A DNA stretch of 64,000 nt from Tenacibaculum singaporense (GCF_003867015.1 NZ_CP032548.1:434001-498000), one strand, 5' to 3'; shown: positions 36,654-45,736, numbered from the stretch's first letter. A program made the numbers and translations. The notes: generated by a model from the letters alone, not told the origin.

Positions 36654-37643
36654 ATGAGCACACTCATAGATAATTTTGGAAGACAAATCAACTACGTTCG
36701 TTTAGCAGTAACCGACCGTTGTAACTTACGTTGTCAATATTGTATGCCTGCTCAAGGAATTGATATTGTACCAAGAAAAGAGCTACTTACCTACAAAGAA
36801 ATGTACCGAATAATTCGAGTACTTACTGAATTAGGTGTAAATAAAGTTCGTTTAACAGGTGGAGAACCTTTTGTTAGAAAAGATTTTGTTTCTTTTTTAG
36901 AAATGTTATCGTATAATGATTTGTTAGATGACATCAATATCACGACCAACGGAGCGCTTATTTCCAAACACATCAAAACGATAGAAAAACTTAAAAAGGT
37001 AAAGAATATCAATTTAAGCATTGATAGTTTACACCCTGAAAAGTTTGCTAAAATTACCCGTAGAGATGTTTTCCCAGAAGTATATAAAACCTTTGAGTTA
37101 TTAGAAAAAAGTTCGTTGAATTTAAAACTGAATGTGGTTGTTCAGTCTGGATTCAATACTGATGAAATTAACGATTTTGTGCAGCTTACTAAAGACAAGG
37201 ATATTGCAGTTCGTTTTATTGAAGAAATGCCTTTTAATGGAAAAGGGCAACGAAACGCAGAAGAAGTTTGGAACTATAACAAAATCTTAAACAACATACA
37301 GTCTGAGTTTACTGTTACTGAACTTCCCTCAAAAAAGTCATCTACTTCTAGAAATTTTTCTATAGAAAATCATAGAGGAACTATAGGGATAATCCCTGCA
37401 TTCACTCGTACTATTTGTAATGATTGCAACCGAATTAGGATTACCTCAACAGGAACTTTTAAAAATTGCCTATTTGATGATGGCGTTTTCAACCTACGTG
37501 ACTTTATTAGAAATGGTGCAAGCAATGAAGACTTAAAAGCCTTGTTTTTATCATTGATAAAAGAAAAACCTGAAAATGGTTTTGTGGCTGAGGCAAATAG
37601 AAAAGGAAACGTAACCGAAAGTATGAGTACAATAGGCGGATAA
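36654..37643 (+). CDS. moaA: GTP 3',8-cyclase MoaA
   Basis: The protein is about 329 residues from ATG 36654 (MSTLIDNFGRQINYVRLAVT). The radical-SAM motif CNLRCQYCMP and the C-terminal second cluster Cys set (FTRTICNDCNRIRITSTG...NCLF) are both present, followed by the terminal GG tail. It turns GTP into the cyclic precursor of molybdopterin together with MoaC. A box TACCTTTA just upstream resembles a -7 element. It is the first gene of the molybdenum-cofactor cluster. Confidence 0.95.
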   Translation: MSTLIDNFGRQINYVRLAVTDRCNLRCQYCMPAQGIDIVPRKELLTYKEMYRIIRVLTELGVNKVRLTGGEPFVRKDFVSFLEMLSYNDLLDDINITTNGALISKHIKTIEKLKKVKNINLSIDSLHPEKFAKITRRDVFPEVYKTFELLEKSSLNLKLNVVVQSGFNTDEINDFVQLTKDKDIAVRFIEEMPFNGKGQRNAEEVWNYNKILNNIQSEFTVTELPSKKSSTSRNFSIENHRGTIGIIPAFTRTICNDCNRIRITSTGTFKNCLFDDGVFNLRDFIRNGASNEDLKALFLSLIKEKPENGFVAEANRKGNVTESMSTIGG

Positions 37644-37645
37644 TT

Positions 37646-37819
37646 ATGATATATAGTTTACTTTCTATATTAGTTGGAGTTATAACTTTACTTTTTGTTT
37701 TTAAACTCCACAAAAAAGACGATAATCTATGGGATGTTTCAACTTCATTGAAAGGTCTTGTAGGTGGGTTAGGTCTTATCATTGTAGGTTTAATAACTTT
37801 ATTTAAAGGATGGAAATGA
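37646..37819 (+). CDS. 57-residue two-helix membrane protein in the moa/moe cluster
   Basis: The start ATG is 2 bases after the moaA stop and the TGA overlaps the moeA start as ATGA, so it is locked into the operon. The product has a first helix (about 3-20, LLSILVGVITLLFVF) and a charged loop with KKDDNLW. A Gly-rich second helix (about 35-53) ends in FKGWK. I know no family for it. The tight coupling supports a real gene; a structural or stabilising role at the membrane is a guess. Confidence 0.7.
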   Translation: MIYSLLSILVGVITLLFVFKLHKKDDNLWDVSTSLKGLVGGLGLIIVGLITLFKGWK

Positions 37820-39012
37820 TAACAGTAGAAGAAGCCAAACATATAATTTTAGAAAACACACAAGATTTCGGAATTGAAGAAATTCCATTTTTACAAGCTG
37901 TCGGAAGAGTTTTAAAAGAAGATATTGTCGCTGATAGAGATTTTCCTCCATTCAACCGAGTGGCAATGGATGGTATTGCGATTAATCATCGTTTTTTTGA
38001 GCACGGTGTTCGCGATTTTAAAACTGAAGGAATCCAAGCTGCTGGAAGTCCACAACAAACACTGGATAATGCCGCCAACTGTTATGAGGTTATGACAGGA
38101 GCTGTATTACCTAACAATACTGATACAGTAATTCGCTATGAAGATGTTGAGATTAATACGCTAGTAGCTACTATTACTATTGATGAAATTAAAGAAGGAC
38201 AAAACATCCATACACAGGGTTCTGATAAAAGTGAAGGTACAATTCTAATAAAAAAGAACACTATAATTTCTGCTGCTGAAATTGGAGTACTGGCTACTGT
38301 GGGTAAAGCTACTGTTAAAGTAGCTAAACAACCAAAAGTAATGATTGTTTCTACAGGGGATGAATTGGTTGATGTAAATGAAAACCCATTAGATCATCAA
38401 ATTCGTAGAAGCAATGTATACACGTTAGTTTCCTTATTGAACGATTTAAAAATTCCAGCAGAAACAGCCCATATTACTGATGAAAAACAAATTTTAAAAG
38501 AAAAAATTGAATCGTATTTAAAACAATACGATGTACTGTTATTTAGTGGAGCAGTTAGTAAGGGGAAGTTTGATTTTTTACCTGAAGTTTTAGATGAATT
38601 GGGTGTTCAAAAGTTATTTCACAGAATTTCGCAACGACCTGGGAAACCATTTTGGTTCGGCACTACAGATAACTGCAATGTCTTTGCATTCCCTGGAAAT
38701 CCAGTTTCAACCTTTGTAAATTGTTTGGTGTATTTTTACCCTTGGCATTATAAATCTGTTGGAGTTTCTTCCGAAGAAAAAACAGCAATTTTAGTAAAAG
38801 ACCTTACTTTTAAACCTAATCTAAGCTGTTTTTTACAAGTAAAATTAACTTCTGAAAAAGGACAAGTATACGCAACTCCAATACAAGGAAATGGCTCAGG
38901 AGATTTGGCTAGCTTAGTAGAAGCAGATGGTTTTATCGAGCTCCCGAAAACCGAAGAAGTAGTATTTAAAAAAGGAAGTGTTTTTCCGATACTAACGTAT
39001 CGGGGTTTTTAA
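37816..39012 (+). CDS. moeA: molybdopterin molybdenumtransferase MoeA
   Basis: This protein is about 398 residues; ATG 37816 forms the ATGA overlap with the previous gene and 37810 is an alternative in the same frame. The family segments are VDRDFPPFNRVAMDG-like DRDFPPFNRVAMDGIAI, EVMTGAVLPNNTDTVIRYED, VSTGDELVD, LFSGAVSKGKFD and FAFPGNPVSTFV. It inserts molybdate into adenylylated molybdopterin. Confidence 0.95.
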   Translation: MITVEEAKHIILENTQDFGIEEIPFLQAVGRVLKEDIVADRDFPPFNRVAMDGIAINHRFFEHGVRDFKTEGIQAAGSPQQTLDNAANCYEVMTGAVLPNNTDTVIRYEDVEINTLVATITIDEIKEGQNIHTQGSDKSEGTILIKKNTIISAAEIGVLATVGKATVKVAKQPKVMIVSTGDELVDVNENPLDHQIRRSNVYTLVSLLNDLKIPAETAHITDEKQILKEKIESYLKQYDVLLFSGAVSKGKFDFLPEVLDELGVQKLFHRISQRPGKPFWFGTTDNCNVFAFPGNPVSTFVNCLVYFYPWHYKSVGVSSEEKTAILVKDLTFKPNLSCFLQVKLTSEKGQVYATPIQGNGSGDLASLVEADGFIELPKTEEVVFKKGSVFPILTYRGF

Positions 39013-39046
39013 TTATTAATGTTTAGTTTTGAGTTAAAAATTTAAA

Positions 39047-39345
39047 ATGAAGGAAAGTATTGTTCAAGGCAAGAGTTTATAATTTCAAAACAGCTTTTAA
39101 GAAGTGGAACTTCAATAGGAGCAAATATAGAAGAGGCTTTAGCTGGTCAAAGTAAGAGAGACTTTATTTCTAAAATGTCTATTTCTTCAAAAGAAGCTAG
39201 AGAAACTAAATATTGGTTACGTTTATTAAAAGAAAGTGACTTAACAAATATTGATGTTACAGATATACTTTCGGACATTCACGAGCTAATTAGGCTATTA
39301 ACAGCAATTGTAAAAACATCACAACAGAGTTTAACTAAAAATTAA
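39047..39345 (+). pseudogene. broken four-helix-bundle (23S IVS-type) gene
   Basis: An ATG opens MKESIVQGKSL and hits a stop at codon 12. In another frame the DNA continues as QEFIISKQLLRSGTSIGANIEEA and onward to the normal end. This is the conserved body of the four-helix-bundle proteins often found as strays in Bacteroidetes genomes and in 23S rRNA intervening sequences. About 25 codons between the two parts are missing and the frame is shifted. It separates moeA from moaC. The flanks carry related AATGTT...GAGTT segments in inverted order. Confidence 0.75.
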
Positions 39346-39372
39346 AAACTCAACATTTAAAACTTATATAAA

Positions 39373-39849
39373 GTGAGCAACTTTTCCCACATAAACGAAC
39401 AAAATCAACCTAAAATGGTAAATGTTTCTGATAAAAAAATCACGAAACGTACAGCCATTGCCAAAGCTACTATGTTTTTAGGTTCAGAAATTGTGAGTCA
39501 TTTTTCTAATGATGAACTCATCACTAAAAAGGGACCTGTTTTTCAAACCGCTATCATTGCTGGAATTCAAGCAGTGAAAAAAACCTCTGATATTATTCCA
39601 ATGTGTCATCCTTTGTTAATCAATGGAGTGGATATCGACATCAATATTGTAGACGATGAGTATGTAGAGGTTTTTTGTAAAGTGACCATTGAAGGAAAAA
39701 CAGGAGTAGAAATGGAAGCGCTTACAGGAGCTTCTGCAACTTGTTTAACCATTTACGATATGTGTAAAGCAATCAGTCAAAAAATGGTGATTCAAGAAGT
39801 GAAATTGATAGAGAAAACTGGTGGTAAATCGGATATTAAAAATGGATAA
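39373..39849 (+). CDS. moaC: cyclic pyranopterin monophosphate synthase MoaC
   Basis: This 158-residue protein is read from GTG 39373 because SHINEQNQPKMVNVSDK matches the normal MoaC N terminus; an ATG at 39415 would cut into it. The core IPMCHPLLINGVDID and the segment GKTGVEMEALTGASATCLTIYDM contain the active-site residues. It completes the cyclic pyranopterin step after MoaA. The last bases overlap the mobA-like start by 8. Confidence 0.94.
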   Translation: MSNFSHINEQNQPKMVNVSDKKITKRTAIAKATMFLGSEIVSHFSNDELITKKGPVFQTAIIAGIQAVKKTSDIIPMCHPLLINGVDIDINIVDDEYVEVFCKVTIEGKTGVEMEALTGASATCLTIYDMCKAISQKMVIQEVKLIEKTGGKSDIKNG

Positions 39850-40963
39850 AAAACATACTAAACATACAAATCTAGTTAAGAAGTATAATGATAATTTTGC
39901 GTCTAATGAAGTAGCTATCTTAGGAACCAAATGCGGAGTTATTGCTGATTTGGTTCATGAAGTTTCTGCAAAATTATCACAATACAATTTAGGATATTTT
40001 GATGCTTCACACGCCAAAGATGTTGAGCAAAATACCCTATCTGAATATACCTTTCATCATGAAGGTAATTTACAAATAAAGACTATTTCACCTGTAAACA
40101 AGTATGAACAACGCTTACAGTTTTACAATCACAATTTTGTCTTTATTAATGGAAATCATTACCAAGGGGCGAAACAAATTTTGATTTTAGATGACGAAAA
40201 AGAAGCTTCTGTAAAAAAAAGGTTAGACCAATTAACAAACATCCAGTTTATAATTAAGTTGAATGAAGACTCAAGGTATTTTGATTGTTTACTAGAACGT
40301 TTTCCAAACATCAAAAATATTACCTCATATACAATTAATGAAATTGATAAAATATCTAATCATATACATAATCTCATTAAAGAAAATATTGCTCCTGTAA
40401 AAGGATTGGTTTTAATAGGCGGGAAAAGTACTCGAATGGGACGTGACAAATCGGAGTTAGTGTACTATAAAAAGCCTCAAAAAGAACATGTAAAAGAGTT
40501 ACTAGAAAACAACAATTTAGAAACTTTTTACTCTGTAAGAGATTTATCTACCTCACCAGAAACGACAAATGAAATTCCAGATACCTTTTTTAATCTAGGG
40601 CCTTTTGGAGGCATTTGTTCTGCTTTTCAAAAAGACCCAAACTCAGCATGGTTTGTTATGGCTACAGATGTTCCATTTGTAAATAATGAGCTTATTCAAT
40701 TATTATTACAAAAGAGAAATCCTGCTAAAGTGGCTACTGCTGTTAAAGGAAAAAACAAAGAATTTCCTGAACCATTAATTACCATTTACGAACCAAAAGC
40801 TTACGGAAAACTACTTCAGTATTTAGCACAAGGGTATTCTTGTCCTCGCAAAATGTTGATTAATTCTGATGTTGAAATTATTGAGGTTGATGATAATCTG
40901 ATAAGAAACATTAACACTCCTGAAGAGTTTAAAGACGTTATTCGTTTTATAAAAAAGTTATAA
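39842..40963 (+). CDS. MobA-like nucleotidyltransferase with divergent MobB-like N-terminal domain
   Basis: This protein is about 373 residues from ATG 39842. The C-terminal 190 have the MobA motifs LVLIGGKSTRMGRDKSEL, GPFGGICSAF and MATDVPFVN, typical of GTP:molybdopterin guanylyltransferase or the related CTP enzyme MocA. The first 180 residues begin VAILGTKCGVIADLVHEV, where a MobB P-loop would be, but the GxxxxGKT residues are lost. A fused, non-ATP/GTP-binding MobB relic is a reasonable reading. It is the last gene of the cluster. Confidence 0.82.
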   Translation: MDKKHTKHTNLVKKYNDNFASNEVAILGTKCGVIADLVHEVSAKLSQYNLGYFDASHAKDVEQNTLSEYTFHHEGNLQIKTISPVNKYEQRLQFYNHNFVFINGNHYQGAKQILILDDEKEASVKKRLDQLTNIQFIIKLNEDSRYFDCLLERFPNIKNITSYTINEIDKISNHIHNLIKENIAPVKGLVLIGGKSTRMGRDKSELVYYKKPQKEHVKELLENNNLETFYSVRDLSTSPETTNEIPDTFFNLGPFGGICSAFQKDPNSAWFVMATDVPFVNNELIQLLLQKRNPAKVATAVKGKNKEFPEPLITIYEPKAYGKLLQYLAQGYSCPRKMLINSDVEIIEVDDNLIRNINTPEEFKDVIRFIKKL

Positions 40964-41046
40964 GTTTTTTTCTAAACTCTGTAAGCGTCATTTTTGTCTT
41001 TTTCCATCAAAAAAACATATTTATATTTTATAAAAATTAAAGTATT

Positions 41047-41079
41047 AAAAAACCACACTTTAAAAAGTGTGGTTTTTTT
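41047..41079. terminator. terminator after the molybdenum-cofactor cluster
   Basis: The arms AAAAAACCACACTTT/AAAGTGTGGTTTTTT lie between convergent genes and have T-tracts on both strands. Confidence 0.88.
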
Positions 41080-41100
41080 CATTTATAAATAAACTCTATT

Positions 41101-42276
41101 TTATCTTCTGCTTCTAACCTCTCTTGATTTTGAAACATTTTCTTTTGATCTGTTAAAATTTCTACTTCTATTTATTTTAGCATTGGATCTTGACGAATTC
41201 CCTCTACTTTTATAACTTCTTTGATCTCTATTTGTTGCATTTCTAGAACGATCCCTAAAATATCCTCTTGTACTTTTTGTTTGAGCATTTCTTTTAGGTC
41301 TATTATATTTTGATGTTCTAGTATTAGATTTCTCAGCTACCTCATTTCTGTTTCTTTCTCTCGTAATTGGAGTTCTTCTTGAAATAGAATTATTACTTCC
41401 TCTTTCTCTAAAAACTGTTCTAGTATTTCTTGCTACTGTACGAGATCTATTTCTACTATAATCCCTATTATTATTTGCTACTCTAAAATTCTCTTTAGTA
41501 TTTTTACGATAGTTACGATCGTTTCTTTGATACATTGTTCTTCTATGATCTTTCGATCTAAAATTCACATTTCTCGCATTGGCAAGCCTACGTCCTCTGT
41601 TAAAATTTCTTACACTATTCTCTGGCCTATAATAACTACGGTTTCTATATGACCTTTTGTAATACCCATCATAATAATTGTTTCTATATACCGAATACGA
41701 ATATCTATATGGAGAATAAAATCTTCTATATGGGCGATTCCAAACCACACACCTATCAACTACAGGGACTGCAAAATATCTGTGAAAAGGTCTATACACA
41801 TAATATCTATTAAAACTGTTGATATATCCAGTACAATTTAAGAAGTTCCCATAACTATTATAGTGAACAAACAATCCACCAACTCGAGCTACTCTTCCCC
41901 AACGATTGTATCTAATAAACACATCACCTGCCTGTACTATTCTACCATAATGATCATAAAAAATTGGAATATCTTCAATTTGAACTACCGCACCATAATC
42001 ATCATATTGTACAAATGGATCATAATTATAACCTGAATTAAAACTTATATTTACTCCAGGAGCATTAAAATTAACATTTACTCCTCTTCTTGAACCATTC
42101 AAATAGAAATCGAATTGCCCATCTGGATACACAGCAAATTCAACACCTGCCTCTGTAAAAATGAATGATTTTCCATAATTGGAATACCCTTCACCAGCAT
42201 AAGTACCTGGTTCTGATGCATTAATCGTAAATGACGTTAGTAAAAGTCCTGTAAGTAGTAAAACAAAATTTTTCAT
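41101..42276 (-). CDS. secreted Arg/Asn-rich basic protein
   Basis: The protein is about 391 residues from ATG 42274-42276, with signal peptide MKNFVLLLTGLLLTSFTINA. The first 150 or so mature residues contain repeated short strands with DHYGRIV, YNRWGRV and HYNSYGNF, like WG/YD-type repeats. The C-terminal 220 residues are extremely rich in Arg, Asn, Ser and Tyr without hydrophobic core and are surely disordered. The family is unknown. The positively charged tail might bind polysaccharide, DNA or LPS. It is the last chromosomal gene before the tRNA remnant. Confidence 0.75.
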   Translation of the reverse strand: MKNFVLLLTGLLLTSFTINASEPGTYAGEGYSNYGKSFIFTEAGVEFAVYPDGQFDFYLNGSRRGVNVNFNAPGVNISFNSGYNYDPFVQYDDYGAVVQIEDIPIFYDHYGRIVQAGDVFIRYNRWGRVARVGGLFVHYNSYGNFLNCTGYINSFNRYYVYRPFHRYFAVPVVDRCVVWNRPYRRFYSPYRYSYSVYRNNYYDGYYKRSYRNRSYYRPENSVRNFNRGRRLANARNVNFRSKDHRRTMYQRNDRNYRKNTKENFRVANNNRDYSRNRSRTVARNTRTVFRERGSNNSISRRTPITRERNRNEVAEKSNTRTSKYNRPKRNAQTKSTRGYFRDRSRNATNRDQRSYKSRGNSSRSNAKINRSRNFNRSKENVSKSREVRSRR

Positions 42277-42639
42277 ACGATCTGATTTTAAATGTCTATC
42301 ATTTTTTTGATACACAGTTAAATATTACCAAGTAACATGCCAAAAATTAAAACTATGTAGAAATTCTATTTTAAAATAGAATAAAAACTTGAGCATATTT
42401 TTAAGTACAAAACAGTTTTAAAAAAGAAAACCACAACAAACCAGAACCCTATTAATTGGATTTTTTATGAAATTTACCTAAATAACTCGTGAAGCATTAA
42501 ATAAAAACTCTATACAAATCAATGTTTCTAATGGATTAAACAAAAATAAAGTTGAAATTTTTGGTCCTGATGCAAACCATGAAATAAAATAAGTGTAATA
42601 AAGTAAAACTTACTACAAATTGAATAATTTCAAAATAAA
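42277..42639. other. non-coding stretch left of the insertion site
   Basis: No intact gene is visible. At about 42,505-42,592 a plus-strand frame reads NSIQINVSNGLNKNKVEIFG and stops, looking like the tail of a lost gene or chance. Otherwise the DNA is AT-rich and featureless up to the tRNA terminator. Confidence 0.4.
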
Positions 42640-42664
42640 AAAGCCGAGTTAAAAACTCAGCTTT
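42640..42664 (-). terminator. terminator downstream of the tRNA-Leu remnant
   Basis: Read on the minus strand, GAAAGCTGAGTT-TTTA-ACTCGGCTTT is followed by a T-tract. It is the expected terminator of the original tRNA gene, still in place next to its 3' half. Confidence 0.75.
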
Positions 42665-42674
42665 CTAAAATTTG

Positions 42675-42726
42675 TACCAAAGGTGGGACTCGAACCCACA
42701 CGCCCTTGCGAGCATCGGATTTTGAA
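42675..42726 (-). tRNA. 3' half of tRNA-Leu (attachment-site remnant)
   Basis: On the minus strand the sequence runs from the anticodon loop TTCAAAA (anticodon CAA) through the 3' anticodon stem. It then passes a long class II variable arm (GCTC-GCAA-GGGC), the T arm GTGGGTTCGAGTCCCAC and the acceptor end CTTTGGTA. The 5' half is absent; the DNA upstream of the anticodon loop is unrelated. A tRNA cut exactly in the anticodon loop beside an integrase gene is the classic displaced end of a tyrosine-recombinase integration. The restored full tRNA should stand at the other end of the element. Confidence 0.85.
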
Positions 42727-42819
42727 TATAATGTTTTTCGTTTTTAGAACAAAGTTCAAGAGTCTTAAAAAAATCAATTATAAATATGTTTATCAGTCAT
42801 TTATAAATTAAAAACATAA

Positions 42820-44088
42820 ATGATGAAAAATTTTATTTTCTTTGACAAAGAAAAAGTACCTACAAAAGTACCTGTAATTTCAATTAAAAAAATGTTTTCT
42901 GAACCTAAGCTTTATATCCCAAAGATTAAAGGAACTAATAAACCTAATATAAATAAGCCATGGCATATATGGTATTATTATAGAAATCCATTCACTGGGG
43001 CTATGGATAAAATAATTGAAAAAAGAGGTCTGAATAGGGTTAAAACTATAACAGAAAGAAAAAGAATAGGTAATGCATTAAAGAAAGCTAGACTCCGTTT
43101 GCTTCAAGAAGGTTATAGCCCTTTTGAAGAAAAACAGGAAGAAATTTTGGACAAGAAAAGCTATACTATATCAGAAGCTTTAGAGTTAGCTTTAAACGAA
43201 AAAAATAAAGTTTGGGCTGAAAAAACAAGACATGGAAACTCTAGCATGTATAACATCTTTGTTAAGTGGATAACAGAAAAAAAGCTTGCCAATAAAGATA
43301 TAGACCAACTTACTAAAAGACATATTATAATCTTTTTAAACCACATCTCAGACACTTCATCTAACACAACTAGAAATAACTTTAAAAGGCTTATTTCTTC
43401 TTTATTGTCTCAATTAGTGGCTGATGATATTTTAAGCTATAACTTTGTTAAAGATATTCCATCATTAAAAGCTAAGCCTGAAAAAAATCAACCTTTCACA
43501 ATACTACAATTAGAAGCAATAAAAAACTATCTTGTAAAAAATGATAAATATCTTTATCAATACATGAAATTTGTCATTTATGCTCTAATGCGACCAGTTG
43601 AAATTTGTAGATTGAAAGTAAAAGATATTGATTTACAGAACAACACTATATTATTTGCAGAGACAAAAACAGAAAGGGCAAATATTCTGATAATTGAACC
43701 TTTAAAAGAGGTTTTTCAAAAAATGACTTTAGAAAACTATAATGCTGATGATTTTCTGTTTACCAAAAAAGAAATCCCAGGGAAATGGGAAGTAAAAAAA
43801 GAGTCTTCTAAAAATGAGTTTTTTAGTAGACGCTTCAAGAAGTTAAAAGATGATATAGGAAAAGAGATTAACCTAAATGACAACCATAGTATCTATTCAG
43901 CAAGACACACAGCAGCAAAAATACTCTTTACTTCTTTTAAGAAACAAGGATTAACTGACTTGCAGGCAAAACATAGGTTAATGACTATAACAAGGCATAA
44001 ATCATTAAGTGGGTTAGAAAATTATTTGAGAGATATTGGAGCTTCTCTACCTGATGATTATACAGAAAATTATACTGTTATATTTTAG
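42820..44088 (+). CDS. tyrosine recombinase/integrase
   Basis: This 422-residue protein has an N-terminal arm-binding region and a SAM-like core-binding domain (about residues 110-210). The catalytic domain has MRPVEICRL with the first Arg, the HSIYSARHTAAKILF box with His/Arg, ITRHKSLSG, and the nucleophile Tyr in LENYLRD. It starts 93 bases from the tRNA remnant and reads away from it. It should catalyse integration into, and excision from, the tRNA-Leu gene. A second ATG (42823) is an equivalent start. Confidence 0.92.
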   Translation: MMKNFIFFDKEKVPTKVPVISIKKMFSEPKLYIPKIKGTNKPNINKPWHIWYYYRNPFTGAMDKIIEKRGLNRVKTITERKRIGNALKKARLRLLQEGYSPFEEKQEEILDKKSYTISEALELALNEKNKVWAEKTRHGNSSMYNIFVKWITEKKLANKDIDQLTKRHIIIFLNHISDTSSNTTRNNFKRLISSLLSQLVADDILSYNFVKDIPSLKAKPEKNQPFTILQLEAIKNYLVKNDKYLYQYMKFVIYALMRPVEICRLKVKDIDLQNNTILFAETKTERANILIIEPLKEVFQKMTLENYNADDFLFTKKEIPGKWEVKKESSKNEFFSRRFKKLKDDIGKEINLNDNHSIYSARHTAAKILFTSFKKQGLTDLQAKHRLMTITRHKSLSGLENYLRDIGASLPDDYTENYTVIF

Positions 44089-44095
44089 TTTTTTA

Positions 44096-45628
44096 TTAAT
44101 GACTAAAACTTATTATTCTCCTTAAAAGTTGAGATAATTCTTCAATTCCAAAAAAAGAAGGCAATATGACCCCATTTAATATAATAGCGGGTGTTCCATC
44201 TAGGTTGAGTTCATTTGACCACTCACTTTGTCTTGTTAATGATTCATCAACCTTTTTAGGAAGTTCTTTCTTTTTTGTAACAAGATTTAAGTTATTCTTT
44301 AAAAAAAAGAGTTTCTCTTTTTGAGTTAAAGCTTCCATAGATTTAAATAGTTCAAAGAACATTATTTTACTTTTAAAATTACTGTCAGTTACGCCCGAAT
44401 ACAAAACTCTGAACTTTATAGAGTTTTCAAACTCTAAAAACAATCTTGATAAATTTTTTAAAATAGCTTTACACCTTTTGCATTCAGGGTTCATAAACAA
44501 TATAATTTCAAAGTCAGCAGCATTTTCTCCTATTACAATTTCATTTTCAAACATCTTATTTCCAACATCACTATTAACAAACCCAAATGAGATTATAGGA
44601 GAATTGAAAAATGAATCTAAACGATAAGAAAACTTTTTAGATTTCTCATTTAACAGTAAGTTATTTATTACCAAACTCGTAACTAAAATAGAAATAGCCA
44701 ATGAAAACAAAACTTCTATATTAGGAATAACAAAACTCAACGCAAACCTTTCGTAAGAAAAAAGAATAAGAGAACTTAAAACTAACACAATTGAAAGACA
44801 CATAATACAATAAGTTCTTAGCCTCAATTGTTGATATAATGAATAAAAAATACTTAAGCCTGACATGTATATAAGTGGTAAAACAAATTGTACAGAGTTA
44901 TCTTGTCTATTTATTAATGTGTTTACTATAAGAAATAGAAAAAAAACTATACTTATCTCTGATAGTGAGAATCCTAATAGTTTACTATCTTTAGATGAGA
45001 CAACTTTATCACAATCAAATTTTTTCCCAATTTTGCAAATATCAAACCCCTCTTGTGTAAAAAAAGAATGTTCTCTTAATAATAAATAAGATGAAAACGA
45101 AAACCCAAAAATAGAGATTATAAAGAAAAAGATATCATTTTCATTTATATAAAAAAAGCTTAAAATAATACAAGAAAAAAAACTAGTTATAATTAGCCCT
45201 TTTATGATATCATTTTTCTTTCTCTCTTCAATCTTTATTTCTTCATTTATTTCTCCTGAATCTTCATTTGCTTCAAGTATAATAGAAAAGCCACTCCAAA
45301 TACTTAACAGTTCTTCTTTACTTATCGTTTTGTATTTTGATTCGTTAGAGAAGAAGCATACATAATTCTCGTTTTTTTTCTCCCATATAAAAAAATACTC
45401 TTTATCATTGGTTAATGATAACATAGGTTTAGGAGCTTTCTCAACCATTTCTAATGGAATTTCTACTAATAAATTCTTAATACCCCAAGTATTAAAAATA
45501 TTAGAGAATTCATTTAAATTAGGCTCATAATAATAAGTTTCAAGTCGTTTTTTTATTTCTTCTTTTCTTACCGAAACAGAAAGTCTTCTTAATATTTCTG
45601 TTAAAAAAATAAATTTTTCTTTGTTCAT
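44096..45628 (-). CDS. C39-like/VKOR/thioredoxin fusion, disulfide-forming membrane protein
   Basis: This 510-residue protein has an N-terminal 125 residues that resemble a C39 peptidase fold but lack its Cys. Its end, ISKEELLSIWSGFSIILE, parallels SKEEFLKFWIG in the exporter at 49524. A VKOR membrane domain follows with the loop Cys pair (FDICKIGKKFDCDK) and the redox CxxC in TYCIMCL. Last is a thioredoxin-fold domain with NPECKRCKAIL and the cis-Pro in DGTPAIILNG. It is divergent from the precursor genes and probably forms disulfides in the exported peptides. Confidence 0.85.
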   Translation of the reverse strand: MNKEKFIFLTEILRRLSVSVRKEEIKKRLETYYYEPNLNEFSNIFNTWGIKNLLVEIPLEMVEKAPKPMLSLTNDKEYFFIWEKKNENYVCFFSNESKYKTISKEELLSIWSGFSIILEANEDSGEINEEIKIEERKKNDIIKGLIITSFFSCIILSFFYINENDIFFFIISIFGFSFSSYLLLREHSFFTQEGFDICKIGKKFDCDKVVSSKDSKLLGFSLSEISIVFFLFLIVNTLINRQDNSVQFVLPLIYMSGLSIFYSLYQQLRLRTYCIMCLSIVLVLSSLILFSYERFALSFVIPNIEVLFSLAISILVTSLVINNLLLNEKSKKFSYRLDSFFNSPIISFGFVNSDVGNKMFENEIVIGENAADFEIILFMNPECKRCKAILKNLSRLFLEFENSIKFRVLYSGVTDSNFKSKIMFFELFKSMEALTQKEKLFFLKNNLNLVTKKKELPKKVDESLTRQSEWSNELNLDGTPAIILNGVILPSFFGIEELSQLLRRIISFSH

Positions 45629-45736
45629 GTAATTGTTTTTTGTAGTTTTGAGTAGCTATTGAATGAAAGAAAATGAATATTGCTATGAGTTTTCAAAATC
45701 AACTTTTTGGTAAAAATAATAGATTTTTAAATTTTA

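Noticed and set aside
42700..42720. CRISPR or other short repeats near the tRNA remnant
   Set aside because: The inverted bases there belong to the class II variable arm of tRNA-Leu; no repeated spacer-type units occur anywhere in the window.
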